Shown here one piece after another: positions 8,279-17,107 of a stretch of DNA of 64,000 nucleotides (positions within the stretch are counted from its first letter, which is position 1; each line of letters starts with the position of its first letter). The notes below the pieces were generated by a model. That model was not told where the DNA came from, did not search any database, and saw nothing but the letters and a program-made list of their open reading frames with translations. The position numbers and the translations under genes were made by a program. The DNA comes from Clostridium lacusfryxellense (GTDB lineage Bacteria > Bacillota > Clostridia > Clostridiales > Clostridiaceae). The DNA lies in assembly GCF_018861735.1 (NCBI RefSeq), contig NZ_JAHLEB010000019.1, forward strand, positions 1 through 64,000, written 5' to 3'.

Positions 8279-10027
8279 ATGTCTGATGAGTTAAGAAGAA
8301 TTATTAGCAATAATAATTTAAGAAGTGTTTTTCAACCAATAGTTTCATTACAAACGGGGGATGTTATTGGCTACGAGGCATTAACAAGAGGGCCTGTTGA
8401 TAGTAAATATATTAACCCGGAAATTCTTTTTGATGACGCCAAAACCCATGACCTGCTTTGGGATTTAGAAATTTTATGTAGATCAAATGCAATAAAGGCA
8501 TATAGCAAGTTTATTTCTGATAAACTCCTGTTTGTAAATATAGATCCTGCTGTTTTAAAAGATGAACATTTTATTAAAGGATTTACTAAAGAAATATTAA
8601 CGGAGCATAATATTAGCCCTATGTCCCTTATATTTGAAATTACTGAAAAAACTTCAATTGATAGTTATAAAAATTTTAATGAAGTAATAAATTATTACAA
8701 GAGTCAAGGATATAAGATAGCTATAGATGATGTAGGTACAGGTTATTCTGGACTTACAACAATTGCAAAGACAAGACCCAATTATATCAAAATGGATATG
8801 AGTTTGATAACAAATGTAACTAGGGATAGTTTCAAAAAAGCAATAATTAAATCATTTGTTGAATTTGCCAATACTACCAACACTAAGATTATTGCTGAAG
8901 GAATTGAAGAGGTCAGTGATCTTTATACTCTAATTGAAATAGGAGTTCATTATGGGCAAGGATTTCTAATAAATAAGCCAGCAGCGGACTTATTAGAAAC
9001 ACCTGAAATAATAAAAAAAAGAATTGTTGATAAAAATACAAGCCTTAAAAAATATAGATTTAGTTCAAGTTCAAATGTTGAAATTGGAGTAATTGCAAGG
9101 CAAGATTATTCAGTGCTACCAACAACAACATGTAGTGAATTAGACAAACTATTTAAGAGTAACCCGAATATAAAAGGAATGCCAATAGTTAGTAGTAATA
9201 ATTTAATACTTGGTATAGTTATGCATTCGAATTTTTACTCTAAGGTTGGAACTCAATACGGATGGTCCATATATATGAAGAGACCGATACATCTAATTAT
9301 GGATTCAAATCCACTCATTGTTGATTATTATACTCCAATGGATAAAGTATCTAAAATCGTTATTTCAAGGGAAGAGGATAAGTTATACGATTATATAATC
9401 GTAGAAAAGGATAGTAGATATTATGGAATTGTTCCTGTAATTTCATTACTTGAAAAAACAATGGAGTTTGAGGTTAATGTAGCGAAATATTCCAATCCTT
9501 TAACAGGATTACCAGGAAATGTAGTTATAGAAGATTCAATATCTAAATTAATTTTAGGTGATAAGAAATTTACTCTATTATATTTTGATCTAAATGATTT
9601 TAAACCTTTTAATGATACATATGGATTTGAGAACGGAGATAGAATTTTATCATTTACAGCAAGTGTTATTCAGAAACATACTTGTCTCTATAAGAACAGT
9701 TTTTTAGGGCATATTGGTGGAGATGATTTTGTTGCAATAATTCAAGGACATGACGCAAGTAATCTGTGCCAAGATATAATAAATGAATTTGATGATAATA
9801 TATCAAATTTCTATAATGAAGAAGATAAGAAAAACGGATATATACAATCATTTAACAGAAATAATAATGAAGAAAATTATCCAATAATGAGTTTATCGAT
9901 AGCAGTAGTTATGGACAAAGATAAGTCCTATACAAGTATATATGAATTAACTGAAGACGCAGCGAAAATCAAGAAAAAGTGTAAAGTAGAATCAAAAAAG
10001 ATAATGAAAAGTTGTTTTTTAATATGA
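8279..10027 (+). CDS. EAL-CBS-CBS-GGDEF cyclic-di-GMP turnover protein
   Basis: A 582-aa soluble protein. Residues 1-240 are an EAL phosphodiesterase domain with EAL at 33-35, FEITE, IDDVGTGYSG, YIKMD, AEGIEE and GQGF; the metal and catalytic positions look intact. A CBS pair covers about 250-380 and would bind a nucleotide. The C-terminal domain (about 400-570) is GGDEF-like with GNVVIED and IGGDDF; the fourth position is Asp rather than the consensus Glu, so cyclase activity is uncertain. Hydrolysis of c-di-GMP is the safest role. The GGGGG site is 8 nt before the ATG. It stands alone between two terminated operons. Confidence 0.9.
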   Translation: MSDELRRIISNNNLRSVFQPIVSLQTGDVIGYEALTRGPVDSKYINPEILFDDAKTHDLLWDLEILCRSNAIKAYSKFISDKLLFVNIDPAVLKDEHFIKGFTKEILTEHNISPMSLIFEITEKTSIDSYKNFNEVINYYKSQGYKIAIDDVGTGYSGLTTIAKTRPNYIKMDMSLITNVTRDSFKKAIIKSFVEFANTTNTKIIAEGIEEVSDLYTLIEIGVHYGQGFLINKPAADLLETPEIIKKRIVDKNTSLKKYRFSSSSNVEIGVIARQDYSVLPTTTCSELDKLFKSNPNIKGMPIVSSNNLILGIVMHSNFYSKVGTQYGWSIYMKRPIHLIMDSNPLIVDYYTPMDKVSKIVISREEDKLYDYIIVEKDSRYYGIVPVISLLEKTMEFEVNVAKYSNPLTGLPGNVVIEDSISKLILGDKKFTLLYFDLNDFKPFNDTYGFENGDRILSFTASVIQKHTCLYKNSFLGHIGGDDFVAIIQGHDASNLCQDIINEFDDNISNFYNEEDKKNGYIQSFNRNNNEENYPIMSLSIAVVMDKDKSYTSIYELTEDAAKIKKKCKVESKKIMKSCFLI

Positions 10028-10057
10028 TAATTGATTTACAGAGCTATTCCTACATAT

Positions 10058-10100
10058 TTTACAAAGTAACAACTTTATGATATAATACAGGTTGTTACTT
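10058..10100 (+). promoter_or_regulatory. promoter plus inverted-repeat operator of the ABC importer
   Basis: TTTACA (10058-10063), 17 bp, TATAAT (10081-10086). A perfect 10-bp inverted repeat, AAGTAACAAC (10064-10073) and GTTGTTACTT (10091-10100), brackets the -10 box. A repressor dimer bound there would block the promoter. GbsR/OpcR-type regulators control such transporters in Bacillus, but no such gene is in this window. Confidence 0.65.
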
Positions 10101-10124
10101 GAAAAACATTAGGAGGATTATAAT

Positions 10125-11270
10125 TTGATTGAATTTAAAAATGTAAGCAAAAGTTTTAACGGTAGAAAGATATTAAAAGACATTAACATTACGGTGCAAG
10201 ATAAGGAACTAGTTGTTTTCATTGGACCTAGTGGTTGTGGAAAAACTACAACTCTTAAAATGATTAATAAATTAATAACTCCATCAACAGGAGAAATACT
10301 AATTGATGGTATGCAACTTGCAGATAAAAACACTATAAAGCTAAGACGTAATATGGGTTACGTTATACAACAAGCAGGCCTTCTTCCTCATTTAACTATA
10401 GGAGACAATATTGGATTAATTCCATCTATTGAAAAGATGCCAAAGGATATACTAGCTGCTAAAGTAATTGAATTATTAAATTTAGTAGGTCTTGATCCTG
10501 AGATATATACAGATAAATACCCTAATCAGTTAAGTGGTGGAGAGCAACAAAGAGTAGGTGTTGCTAGGGCTCTTGTAATGGATCCAGATGTAATACTTAT
10601 GGACGAGCCTTTTAGTGCACTTGACCCTATAACCAAAACTCAACTACAAGATGAGATATTTAATATTCAACAAAATGTTAAGAAAACTATAATATTTGTA
10701 ACTCATGATATGGATGAGGCATTAAAACTCGCGGATAAGATCTGTATTATGAATGGTGGAGATGTGGTTCAGTTTGATACTCCAGAGGAAATATTAAAAA
10801 ATCCTATTAATGACTTTGTACGTGATTTTGTAGGTAAAAACAGAATATGGAATCAGCCAGAACTCATTAAAGCAAAAGATATTATGATAGCAACTCCTGT
10901 TAAATCAGTTGGAGAGCGAACAATTCTTCAAGCAATTGAAATAATGAAATCTAAAAATGTTGATAGTTTACTTATAGTAGATAAAGCAAATATTTTATGT
11001 GGACTTATTACTCTAAAACATATTAGGACAACTCTTAGGGGAAATCCAGATAAAACTATAAAGATAAAAGATATAATGAAAAAGGAACTTATAACAGTTA
11101 ATCAAGAGGACTCAATTATTGATATATTAGAAGTTATAAAGAAAGAAGATATAAATTTTGTACCAGTATTAGATGATGAAAATAAACTGTCAGGACTCCT
11201 CACAAAGTCGAGCCTTTTATCTATATTAAGTGACCAGTTTATAGATATGGAGGTAGATGTTAATGAATAG
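10125..11270 (+). CDS. OpuCA/EgtV-like ABC ATPase with CBS pair
   Basis: A 381-aa quaternary-amine-type ABC ATPase with Walker A GPSGCGKT (34-41), signature LSGGE (136-140) and Walker B VILMDEP (156-162). A tandem CBS pair fills about residues 250-375; in OpuA-type systems such a pair senses ionic strength or cyclic-di-AMP. The start is TTG at 10125, 8 nt after AGGAGG. The gene overlaps the permease-binding protein gene by 8 nt. Glycine betaine, carnitine or choline uptake is the usual role; the same architecture also serves ergothioneine in EgtUV systems. Confidence 0.85.
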   Translation: MIEFKNVSKSFNGRKILKDINITVQDKELVVFIGPSGCGKTTTLKMINKLITPSTGEILIDGMQLADKNTIKLRRNMGYVIQQAGLLPHLTIGDNIGLIPSIEKMPKDILAAKVIELLNLVGLDPEIYTDKYPNQLSGGEQQRVGVARALVMDPDVILMDEPFSALDPITKTQLQDEIFNIQQNVKKTIIFVTHDMDEALKLADKICIMNGGDVVQFDTPEEILKNPINDFVRDFVGKNRIWNQPELIKAKDIMIATPVKSVGERTILQAIEIMKSKNVDSLLIVDKANILCGLITLKHIRTTLRGNPDKTIKIKDIMKKELITVNQEDSIIDILEVIKKEDINFVPVLDDENKLSGLLTKSSLLSILSDQFIDMEVDVNE

Positions 11271-12834
11271 TTTTATGAATTTTGTAATTGAACGAAAAGA
11301 TGAAATATTAACTAGATTTATGGAACATATACAGCTTACAATATTTGCGATTGTGATTGCTATAGCAATTGCTATCCCACTTGGAATACTTATAGTTAGG
11401 TTTAGAAAACTTTCAACACCAGTTATTGGATTTGCAAATGTTGTACAATCAGTTCCAAGTCTTGCATTACTTGGATTCTTAATACCATTACTTGGAATTG
11501 GAAGTAAACCAGCAATTATTATGGTAGTTATGTATTCACTCCTACCAATAGTAAAAAATACATTTACGGGACTCACTAATATAAATCCTGCACTAATTGA
11601 AGCTGCGGATGGTATGGGACTTACCAATACTCAAGTTTTACTTAAAGTACGTTTCCCGCTAGCTATGCCAATCATTATGTCAGGTATTAGAATATCTTCA
11701 GTTACAGCAGTAGGACTTATGACTATAGCTGCATTTATAGGAGCTGGAGGACTAGGATATCTTGTATTCTCAGGTGTCCAAACTGTTAACAATAATATGA
11801 TTTTAGCAGGGGCTATTCCTGCTTGCGTTCTTGCTATATTCCTTGACTTTATTATAGGTAAAGTAGAAAATATAGTAGTTCCTGAGGGGATAAAAGATAC
11901 TCATGTTAATAAAAACACTAAAAATAAAACGATTTTTGGAAGTAAAAAATTTAAAATATGGACTTCAGTAGTAGTTCTTGTAGTTATTTTATCCTCAGTA
12001 GGTATAAGCTTTTTTGGAAATAAAACTTCAATAACTATAGGATCTAAAAACTTTAATGAACAATTAATACTTGGAGATATGCTTGCATCACTAATAGAAG
12101 AAAAAACAGACCTTAAAGTTGAGAGAAAACTCAATTTAGGTGGAACTAATGTAGTGTATAGTGCTATGCAATCTGGAGATGTAGATATGTATGTAGAATA
12201 TACTGGCACAGTTCTTGTAAATATACTAAAACAACCCGGGCTTACAGATACAGATAAAGTTTATAATAAGATAAAAAAGGATCTTTTAGCTAGAGATAAT
12301 ATAGAAGTATTGAATGATATGGGATTCAATAATGGTTATGTTATAGGAGTGAAAAAAGATTTTGCTAAAAAACATAATTTAGAGACTATTTCTGATTTAG
12401 CAAAAATAAGTCCTACTTTAAATGGTGGATTTACCATGGAATTTGCTAATAGACCAGATGGATTTCTAGGACTTAAAAAGGCATATGGCCTTAATTTTAA
12501 AAGCGTAAAAGGCGTAGATGGTGGACTTAGATATACTTCACTTGAAAAAGATGAAACACAGGTTGTTGATGCATTTACAACTGATGGGTTACTCAAAAAA
12601 TTCGATCTTAAACTTTTAAAAGATGATAAACAATTTTTCCCTCCTTACCATGCAGTTCCTTTGATAAGAGCGGAAACACTTAAGAAATATCCAGAACTTA
12701 GGGAAGTATTAGCACTTCTTGATAATTCTCTTACAGATGACTCTATTCGAGATCTAAACTATAGAGTAGATAAAGGAGAACAATCGAGAGATGTTGCTGA
12801 AGAGTTTTTAAGGTCTAAGAACTTAATTAAATAA
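11263..12834 (+). CDS. ABC importer permease fused to substrate-binding domain
   Basis: A 523-aa fusion. The first about 210 residues are a five- to six-helix permease domain with the AADGMGLTNTQ coupling motif. After a further helix near 225-250, residues from about 255 form an OpuAC-type binding domain starting TIGSKNFNEQLILGD, held outside the membrane. Fused permease-binding proteins occur in betaine/choline transporters and in EgtU for ergothioneine. The binding domain has FANRPDGFLGL and DAFTTDG motifs but the ligand cannot be read from them. The ATG at 11263 (9 nt after GGAGG) is better spaced than the ATG at 11257. Confidence 0.85.
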   Translation: MNSFMNFVIERKDEILTRFMEHIQLTIFAIVIAIAIAIPLGILIVRFRKLSTPVIGFANVVQSVPSLALLGFLIPLLGIGSKPAIIMVVMYSLLPIVKNTFTGLTNINPALIEAADGMGLTNTQVLLKVRFPLAMPIIMSGIRISSVTAVGLMTIAAFIGAGGLGYLVFSGVQTVNNNMILAGAIPACVLAIFLDFIIGKVENIVVPEGIKDTHVNKNTKNKTIFGSKKFKIWTSVVVLVVILSSVGISFFGNKTSITIGSKNFNEQLILGDMLASLIEEKTDLKVERKLNLGGTNVVYSAMQSGDVDMYVEYTGTVLVNILKQPGLTDTDKVYNKIKKDLLARDNIEVLNDMGFNNGYVIGVKKDFAKKHNLETISDLAKISPTLNGGFTMEFANRPDGFLGLKKAYGLNFKSVKGVDGGLRYTSLEKDETQVVDAFTTDGLLKKFDLKLLKDDKQFFPPYHAVPLIRAETLKKYPELREVLALLDNSLTDDSIRDLNYRVDKGEQSRDVAEEFLRSKNLIK

Positions 12835-12843
12835 AAAAAGACA

Positions 12844-12888
12844 AGAGCCAGCGGATATTTATTTATCTGCTGGTTCTATTTTTTTATA
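12844..12888 (+). terminator. terminator, copy 1 of the AGAGCCAGCRGATA hairpin family
   Basis: A 14-bp stem, AGAGCCAGCGGATA (12844-12857) with 12864-12877, a TTTATT loop and a run of eight T. It ends the importer operon. The same stem and loop sequence recurs at 16620, 34435 and 36365. Confidence 0.9.
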
Positions 12889-12997
12889 ATAAAATAAGGC
12901 GTTATTGTAGATTTGTATAAAGTATTTAGTTTAACAAATAATAATTATATAAATATAAAAACAAGTAAATAAAAAACATATGAGGTAGTGAGTAATA

Positions 12998-13291
12998 ATG
13001 AATGGAAAGTGTGCATTGTGTGAAAGGGAAGGAACACAGTTAACGAAACATCATCTTCTGCCAAAAGAAGAAGGCGGAACAGTGGATAACATTGTACTTT
13101 TATGTGAAGCATGTCATAGACAAATACATGCATTGTATATAAATAAAGAATTATCTGTAAGGCTTAATACAATAGAAAAATTAAAGGTAGATAGTAAAAT
13201 TAATAAATACATTAAATTTATTAAAAAACAACCTGCTAGTAAAAAAGTCAAAATATCTAAATCTCTAGAGATTAAATCTAAAAGAAGATAG
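12998..13291 (+). CDS. small HNH-type nuclease-like protein
   Basis: A 97-aa protein with a complete HNH zinc-finger motif: C5-x2-C8, the HH pair at 18-19, N31, C36-x2-C39-H40 and H44. The remaining 50 residues are a lysine-rich tail (KKQPASKKVKISKSLEIKSKRR in its last part) suited to binding nucleic acid. Stand-alone HNH proteins of this size (YisB-like) are common in Firmicute chromosomes and are not by themselves signs of a phage or intron. The ribosome binding site GAGGTAG is weak but well placed. It has its own short transcription unit upstream of the mur operon. Confidence 0.8.
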   Translation: MNGKCALCEREGTQLTKHHLLPKEEGGTVDNIVLLCEACHRQIHALYINKELSVRLNTIEKLKVDSKINKYIKFIKKQPASKKVKISKSLEIKSKRR

Positions 13292-13337
13292 GCGGATAAA
13301 TTAGTTTGAAACAAAATAAAATATTTTGTAAAAATAC

Positions 13338-13366
13338 TTGAAATATCATTTCAAAAATGTTAATAT
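13338..13366 (+). promoter_or_regulatory. mur operon promoter overlapped by a palindrome
   Basis: TTGAAA (13338-13343), 17 bp, TAATAT (13361-13366). The -35 box is part of the inverted repeat TTGAAAT-N3-ATTTCAA (13338-13354), a plausible operator for the RpiR-type regulator encoded at the end of the operon. Confidence 0.6.
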
Positions 13367-13421
13367 GAAGAAGATGAAACGTTTTCAAAAGAAAAAAATA
13401 CCGATTAATACTGGAGGAAAT

Positions 13422-14327
13422 ATGGATAAATTAAATTTAAAGAAATTAACAACAGAAAGTAGAAATGAAAATACCATGGACATAGATTCAGTTTCAACTT
13501 TAGAAATGGTAAAAATGATAAATAATGAAGATAAAAAGGTAGCGCAGGCTGTGGAAAAAGAACTTCCTAAAATAGCAGAAGCTATAGATAACATAACTTT
13601 AAGAATGCAAAAGGGAGGCAGATTAATTTATATAGGTGCAGGAACTTCAGGAAGACTTGGAATTTTAGACGCTTCGGAATGTCCACCTACATTTGGAACA
13701 CCAGAAGAACTTGTACAAGGGATTATAGCAGGAGGCAAGGAAGCAATTTTTAGAGCTCTAGAAGGAGCTGAGGATTCTAAAGAGCTTGCAGTACGCGATT
13801 TAAAAGACAAATGTATATCGAAAAATGATACTATAGTAGGACTTGCAGCATCAGGTAGAACCCCATATGTTATAGGGGGACTAGAGTATGCAAATGAAAT
13901 AGGAGCATTAACAATATCAGTTACTTGTAATGCTAATTCAGAGGTTTCAAAGGCTGCAAAAATATCAATAGCACCAGTAGTTGGAGCTGAGGTTGTTACA
14001 GGATCTACAAGACTTAAATCAGGAACAGCTCAAAAACTAGTGTTAAACATGTTATCAACAGGAGTTATGATAAAGCTCGGTAAAGTATATGGCAACCTTA
14101 TGGTAGATGTAAAATCAACTAACGAAAAATTAATTGAACGAGCTAAGTTAATAGTATGTCAGGCAACAGGAATCGAGATTGAAGAAGCAACAAAGGCATT
14201 AAATATAACAGATTTTGATGTTAAGCTAGCAATATTCATGATATTATCAAAGCTTAATAAAGAAGATGCAAAAATTAGATTAGATCATAATAGAGGATAT
14301 ATAGCAGAGGCATTAAAGGATAAATAG
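13422..14327 (+). CDS. murQ: N-acetylmuramic acid 6-phosphate etherase
   Basis: Removes the D-lactyl ether from MurNAc 6-phosphate to give GlcNAc 6-phosphate, a step in peptidoglycan recycling. The 301-aa SIS-fold protein has the sugar-binding loop GAGTSGRLG (72-80), the catalytic glutamate region DASECPPT (E86) and EGAED. The ATG at 13422 follows TGGAGG; a longer reading frame from 13338 would start inside the promoter and is rejected. It is followed closely by the matching PTS transporter and regulator genes. Confidence 0.95.
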   Translation: MDKLNLKKLTTESRNENTMDIDSVSTLEMVKMINNEDKKVAQAVEKELPKIAEAIDNITLRMQKGGRLIYIGAGTSGRLGILDASECPPTFGTPEELVQGIIAGGKEAIFRALEGAEDSKELAVRDLKDKCISKNDTIVGLAASGRTPYVIGGLEYANEIGALTISVTCNANSEVSKAAKISIAPVVGAEVVTGSTRLKSGTAQKLVLNMLSTGVMIKLGKVYGNLMVDVKSTNEKLIERAKLIVCQATGIEIEEATKALNITDFDVKLAIFMILSKLNKEDAKIRLDHNRGYIAEALKDK

Positions 14328-14344
14328 AAAAGGGGGAATATATT

Positions 14345-15706
14345 ATGTTAAATAAAGAAATTGCTGAAAATTTGGTAGAGCTCGTTGGAGGGAAAAGTAA
14401 TATAAAGTCTGCTGTAAATTGCATGACTCGTTGCAGATTAGAACTTAAAGATTTCTCAAAGGCAAAAATAGCAGAAATAAAGAAATCAGAAGGAGCACTT
14501 GGAGTTGTTGAGGCCGATGGACAGTTACAAGTGATTTATGGACCTGGAAAGGTAAATAAGGTAACAGAGGAAGTAAATAAAATTCTGGGCAAAAATGTAC
14601 TAATAGGCGAAGATGCAGTAGCAGAAACTAAAAGTAAATTAAAACAAAAAAATGATACTAAATTTAAAAATGTACTTAAAAGTTTAGGAAACATATTTAT
14701 TCCATTAATACCATTATTCGTAGCTTGTGGATTAGTCCTTGCAGTGAATAACATATCAGGAGTGTATTTTGGAGATGTATATAAGGCAACAACAGCAGCT
14801 AAAATAATAGGTCTTATAGGTGGTGGAGTATTCTCTATATTATCAATTTTAGTTGGTGTAAATGCAGCTAAGGAATTCGGTTCACAAATGCCAATGATGG
14901 GCGGAGTATTAGGTGGTATTTTATCATCACCAGCCCTTGAAAAAATAACACTTTTTGGAAATCCATTAACTCCAGGACGTGGAGGAATCATTTCGGTAAT
15001 AATAGTTGTGGTTTTAGCTTGCTATATTGAAAAAACTTGTAGAAAATTTGTACCGGATGTTTTAGATTTATTTGTTACACCACTAGCTACACTTACAATT
15101 TCAGTTTTAGCAGCATTATTTATACTTCAACCAGCAGGTGGATTTATTTCTGATAGTATAGGAGTAGTAGTTGCTCAAACTATAGCATCAAATAATATAG
15201 TAGTATCAGTTATTTCAGGAGCTTTATCAGGAGCATTTTTCTTACCTCTTGTTATGACAGGTATGCATCAGGCCTTAACTCCAATCCATGCAGATTTAAT
15301 AGCTAATGTAGGATTTACAGTATTACTTCCAATACTAGCAACAGCTGGAATGGCGCAGGTAGGCGCTACTATAGCAGTTCTTAAAAAAACAAAAAACGAG
15401 CGACTTAAGAAAGTAGCTAAAAATGGATTAGTACCAGGATTTTTAGGAATAGGAGAACCTTTAATATATGGAGTAACATTACCACTTGGAAAACCATTTC
15501 TTGGAGCTTGCCTTGGAGCGGCAGTAGGTGGAGCGGTTATGGCAATGTTTAAGGTTGGCGCAGTTGCAATAGGTGTATCAGGATTACCTCTTGCATTATT
15601 AATTGCAAATGGTAAAATGGGAGTATTCCTAATAGGCGTATTGGTTTCATATGCATGTGGATATTTCTTTACTAGTATGTTAGGTTTCGAGGATCCAGTG
15701 GATTAA
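14345..15706 (+). CDS. murP: PTS N-acetylmuramic acid-type EIIBC component
   Basis: A 453-aa phosphotransferase permease that imports and phosphorylates its sugar. The N-terminal EIIB domain (1-85) has the phosphocysteine motif NCMTRCR (Cys26). The EIIC domain (about 110-453) has about ten membrane segments with the GMHQALTPI and GIGEPLIYGV motifs of the glucose/sucrose class. No EIIA domain is fused, so phosphate must come from an EIIA encoded elsewhere. Specificity for MurNAc is inferred from the murQ gene 17 nt upstream. Confidence 0.88.
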   Translation: MLNKEIAENLVELVGGKSNIKSAVNCMTRCRLELKDFSKAKIAEIKKSEGALGVVEADGQLQVIYGPGKVNKVTEEVNKILGKNVLIGEDAVAETKSKLKQKNDTKFKNVLKSLGNIFIPLIPLFVACGLVLAVNNISGVYFGDVYKATTAAKIIGLIGGGVFSILSILVGVNAAKEFGSQMPMMGGVLGGILSSPALEKITLFGNPLTPGRGGIISVIIVVVLACYIEKTCRKFVPDVLDLFVTPLATLTISVLAALFILQPAGGFISDSIGVVVAQTIASNNIVVSVISGALSGAFFLPLVMTGMHQALTPIHADLIANVGFTVLLPILATAGMAQVGATIAVLKKTKNERLKKVAKNGLVPGFLGIGEPLIYGVTLPLGKPFLGACLGAAVGGAVMAMFKVGAVAIGVSGLPLALLIANGKMGVFLIGVLVSYACGYFFTSMLGFEDPVD

Positions 15707-15724
15707 TAATTTTAAAGAGTGTAG

Positions 15725-15746
15725 AAAGACCCGCAAGGGTCTTTTT
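15725..15746 (+). terminator. hairpin between murP and murR
   Basis: AAAGACCC and GGGTCTTT pair in 8 bp around a GCAA tetraloop and run into TTTTT. It lies only 30 nt before the regulator gene, so it probably reduces rather than abolishes expression of murR. Confidence 0.85.
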
Positions 15747-15775
15747 AATAATTGAGAATAAAAGGGTGAGCGATT

Positions 15776-16621
15776 ATGGATGTATTACAGTATATAAAAC
15801 AAAATTATGATAGCTTTACAGATAGTGAAAAATTAATAGCAGATTATTTATTAGAAACTAAGGAAAGCATTATAACAATGTCAGCTAAGAAGCTCGCAAG
15901 TATTACTAAAACATCGGCTCCCACAGTTGTTAGATTTGCTAAGAAAATAGGGTTTAATAGCTTAAATGAAATGAAGCTTAAGTTATCTATAAGTTTAGAT
16001 AAGATGGATCAAGCTACTGAGTTTCAATATTTAGATAGAGATTTAGGAACGAGAAATATAATATATTCAATAAAGAATTCAATAGATTCTATCATGGAGC
16101 AGACAGTTAACTTGTTAGAAGAAGAAGAGCTTGATAAAGCAATAGAACTACTAATAAATGCAAAAGATATATATATCTATAGCGTTGGAGTATCAGCTTT
16201 AGTAGGGCAGGATTTTTATTATAAGTTAAGTAGAATAAATAAGAGATGTATATCACATATAGATACCCATTTGCAGATAACATCATCTGTATTAATGCAG
16301 CCAGGGGATGTAGCCATAGCAATATCATACTCGGGTGAAACAAATGAAGTTATTAGATGCATTGAAAATGCAATAAAAAGGAAAATACCAGTAATAGCGA
16401 TAACTAAGGCTAGCATAAATAATAAAATAGCTGATCTCGCAGATGTGGTGTTACGTGTGCCAGCAGTAGAAAAATCCTTAAGGGAAGGTGCAATTAGCTC
16501 GAGAATATCACAACTAGCAATAATAGATATGTTATTTATAGGAATGGCTAGAAATAATATAAAAGAAGTAGAAGAACAACTAATTGAAACAAGAAAGGCA
16601 GTTAAGGAACTTTATATTTAG
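15776..16621 (+). CDS. murR: RpiR/MurR-family transcriptional regulator
   Basis: A 281-aa protein with an N-terminal RpiR helix-turn-helix (1-75, with TKTSAPTVVRFAKKIGF as recognition region) and a SIS sugar-phosphate domain (about 110-240; YSVGVSAL, SYSGET). Members of this family sense MurNAc 6-phosphate in known mur operons. The position directly after murQ and murP supports the same role. Its target may be the TTGAAAT palindrome at 13338. The stop codon lies in the first bases of the following terminator stem. Confidence 0.85.
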   Translation: MDVLQYIKQNYDSFTDSEKLIADYLLETKESIITMSAKKLASITKTSAPTVVRFAKKIGFNSLNEMKLKLSISLDKMDQATEFQYLDRDLGTRNIIYSIKNSIDSIMEQTVNLLEEEELDKAIELLINAKDIYIYSVGVSALVGQDFYYKLSRINKRCISHIDTHLQITSSVLMQPGDVAIAISYSGETNEVIRCIENAIKRKIPVIAITKASINNKIADLADVVLRVPAVEKSLREGAISSRISQLAIIDMLFIGMARNNIKEVEEQLIETRKAVKELYI

Positions 16622-16660
16622 GGTCAGCAGATATATATTTATCTTCTGGCTCTATTTTTT
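16620..16660 (+). terminator. terminator, copy 2 of the hairpin family
   Basis: AGGGTCAGCAGATA (16620-16633) pairs with 16640-16653 with one C-T mismatch and one G-T pair, followed by ATTTTTT. It overlaps the murR stop codon and separates murR from a convergent small gene. Confidence 0.85.
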
Positions 16661-16666
16661 ATGTTT

Positions 16667-16864
16667 TTATATTGCTAAGAAAACTGGTAAGAAAAGTATG
16701 CTGATTAAAATAATACATATACCTGTAATGTTGGTGCCCAATAGTATATATTTAATACCTTTATTATCGTATTTATCATTTTTAAAACACCTTATGCCAA
16801 TAAACCAAAATATTAATGCGGTAATTAGGATTAGAGTATTGATTCCAAAAATTATTTTAAACAT
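16667..16864 (-). CDS. small membrane protein, 65 aa, two helices
   Basis: Two hydrophobic segments (about 4-22 and 42-63) with a short charged loop (RCFKNDKYDNKG) between them. TAGGAGGG is 5 nt before the ATG, which supports translation over the antisense frame. No domain is recognised. Its upstream region (16881-16946) is 85% identical over 66 bp to that of the polysaccharide deacetylase gene at 21715, including TGTAAT repeats, so both are probably controlled by the two-component system encoded between them. A role in envelope stress or in modulating that system is possible but unproven. Confidence 0.65.
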   Translation of the reverse strand: MFKIIFGINTLILITALIFWFIGIRCFKNDKYDNKGIKYILLGTNITGICIILISILFLPVFLAI

Positions 16865-16918
16865 TTCGCCCTCCTAAACTTCTATACATTTATAATACTG
16901 CATATTTTCATTTAAGAA

Positions 16919-16946
16919 ATTACAGAAGTATTACAATTTCAATACA
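16919..16946 (-). promoter_or_regulatory. WalR-like direct repeats upstream of the small membrane gene
   Basis: On the minus strand, hexamers at 16946-16941 (TGTATT), 16935-16930 (TGTAAT) and 16924-16919 (TGTAAT) repeat with an 11-bp period. The known WalR box is TGTWAH-N5-TGTWAH; two of three hexamers match fully. A TATTAT -10-like box follows 21 nt downstream. Confidence 0.55.
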
Positions 16947-16984
16947 TAATAGCTTTTCAACCCTTTTACTAAGTGTGAAAAAGT

Positions 16985-17001
16985 ATTACAAAATAGTTAC
17001 A
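16985..17001. promoter_or_regulatory. WalR-like repeat pair before the response-regulator gene
   Basis: TGTAAC (17001-16996) and TGTAAT (16990-16985) on the minus strand, 11 bp apart, both matching TGTWAH. They lie about 110 bp before the response-regulator start, consistent with autoregulation. TACAAT at 17013-17018 is a possible -10 box. Confidence 0.4.
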
Positions 17002-17107
17002 ATATTACTAGATACAATAATTGATAGTCTTATTATGTTATAATCATATCGGATATTATGGAAAGTAGAATGTGTTAAATATTGATTGCAATACATGAGG
17101 TGAGATT

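Noticed and set aside
12998-13291. HNH protein as a phage terminase companion or intron-encoded nuclease
   Set aside because: No phage genes, terminase, intron structure or att-like repeats surround it. Stand-alone HNH proteins of this size are ordinary chromosomal genes.
16584-16877. 97-codon plus-strand frame overlapping the end of murR
   Set aside because: It contains the terminator hairpin in its coding part and is antisense to a 65-aa frame that has a strong ribosome binding site.
16919-17001. Reading the 11-bp repeats as PhoP (Pho) boxes
   Set aside because: Each hexamer misses at least one position of TT(A/T/C)A(C/T)A, while most match the WalR form TGTWAH fully. Phosphate control cannot be excluded without binding data.
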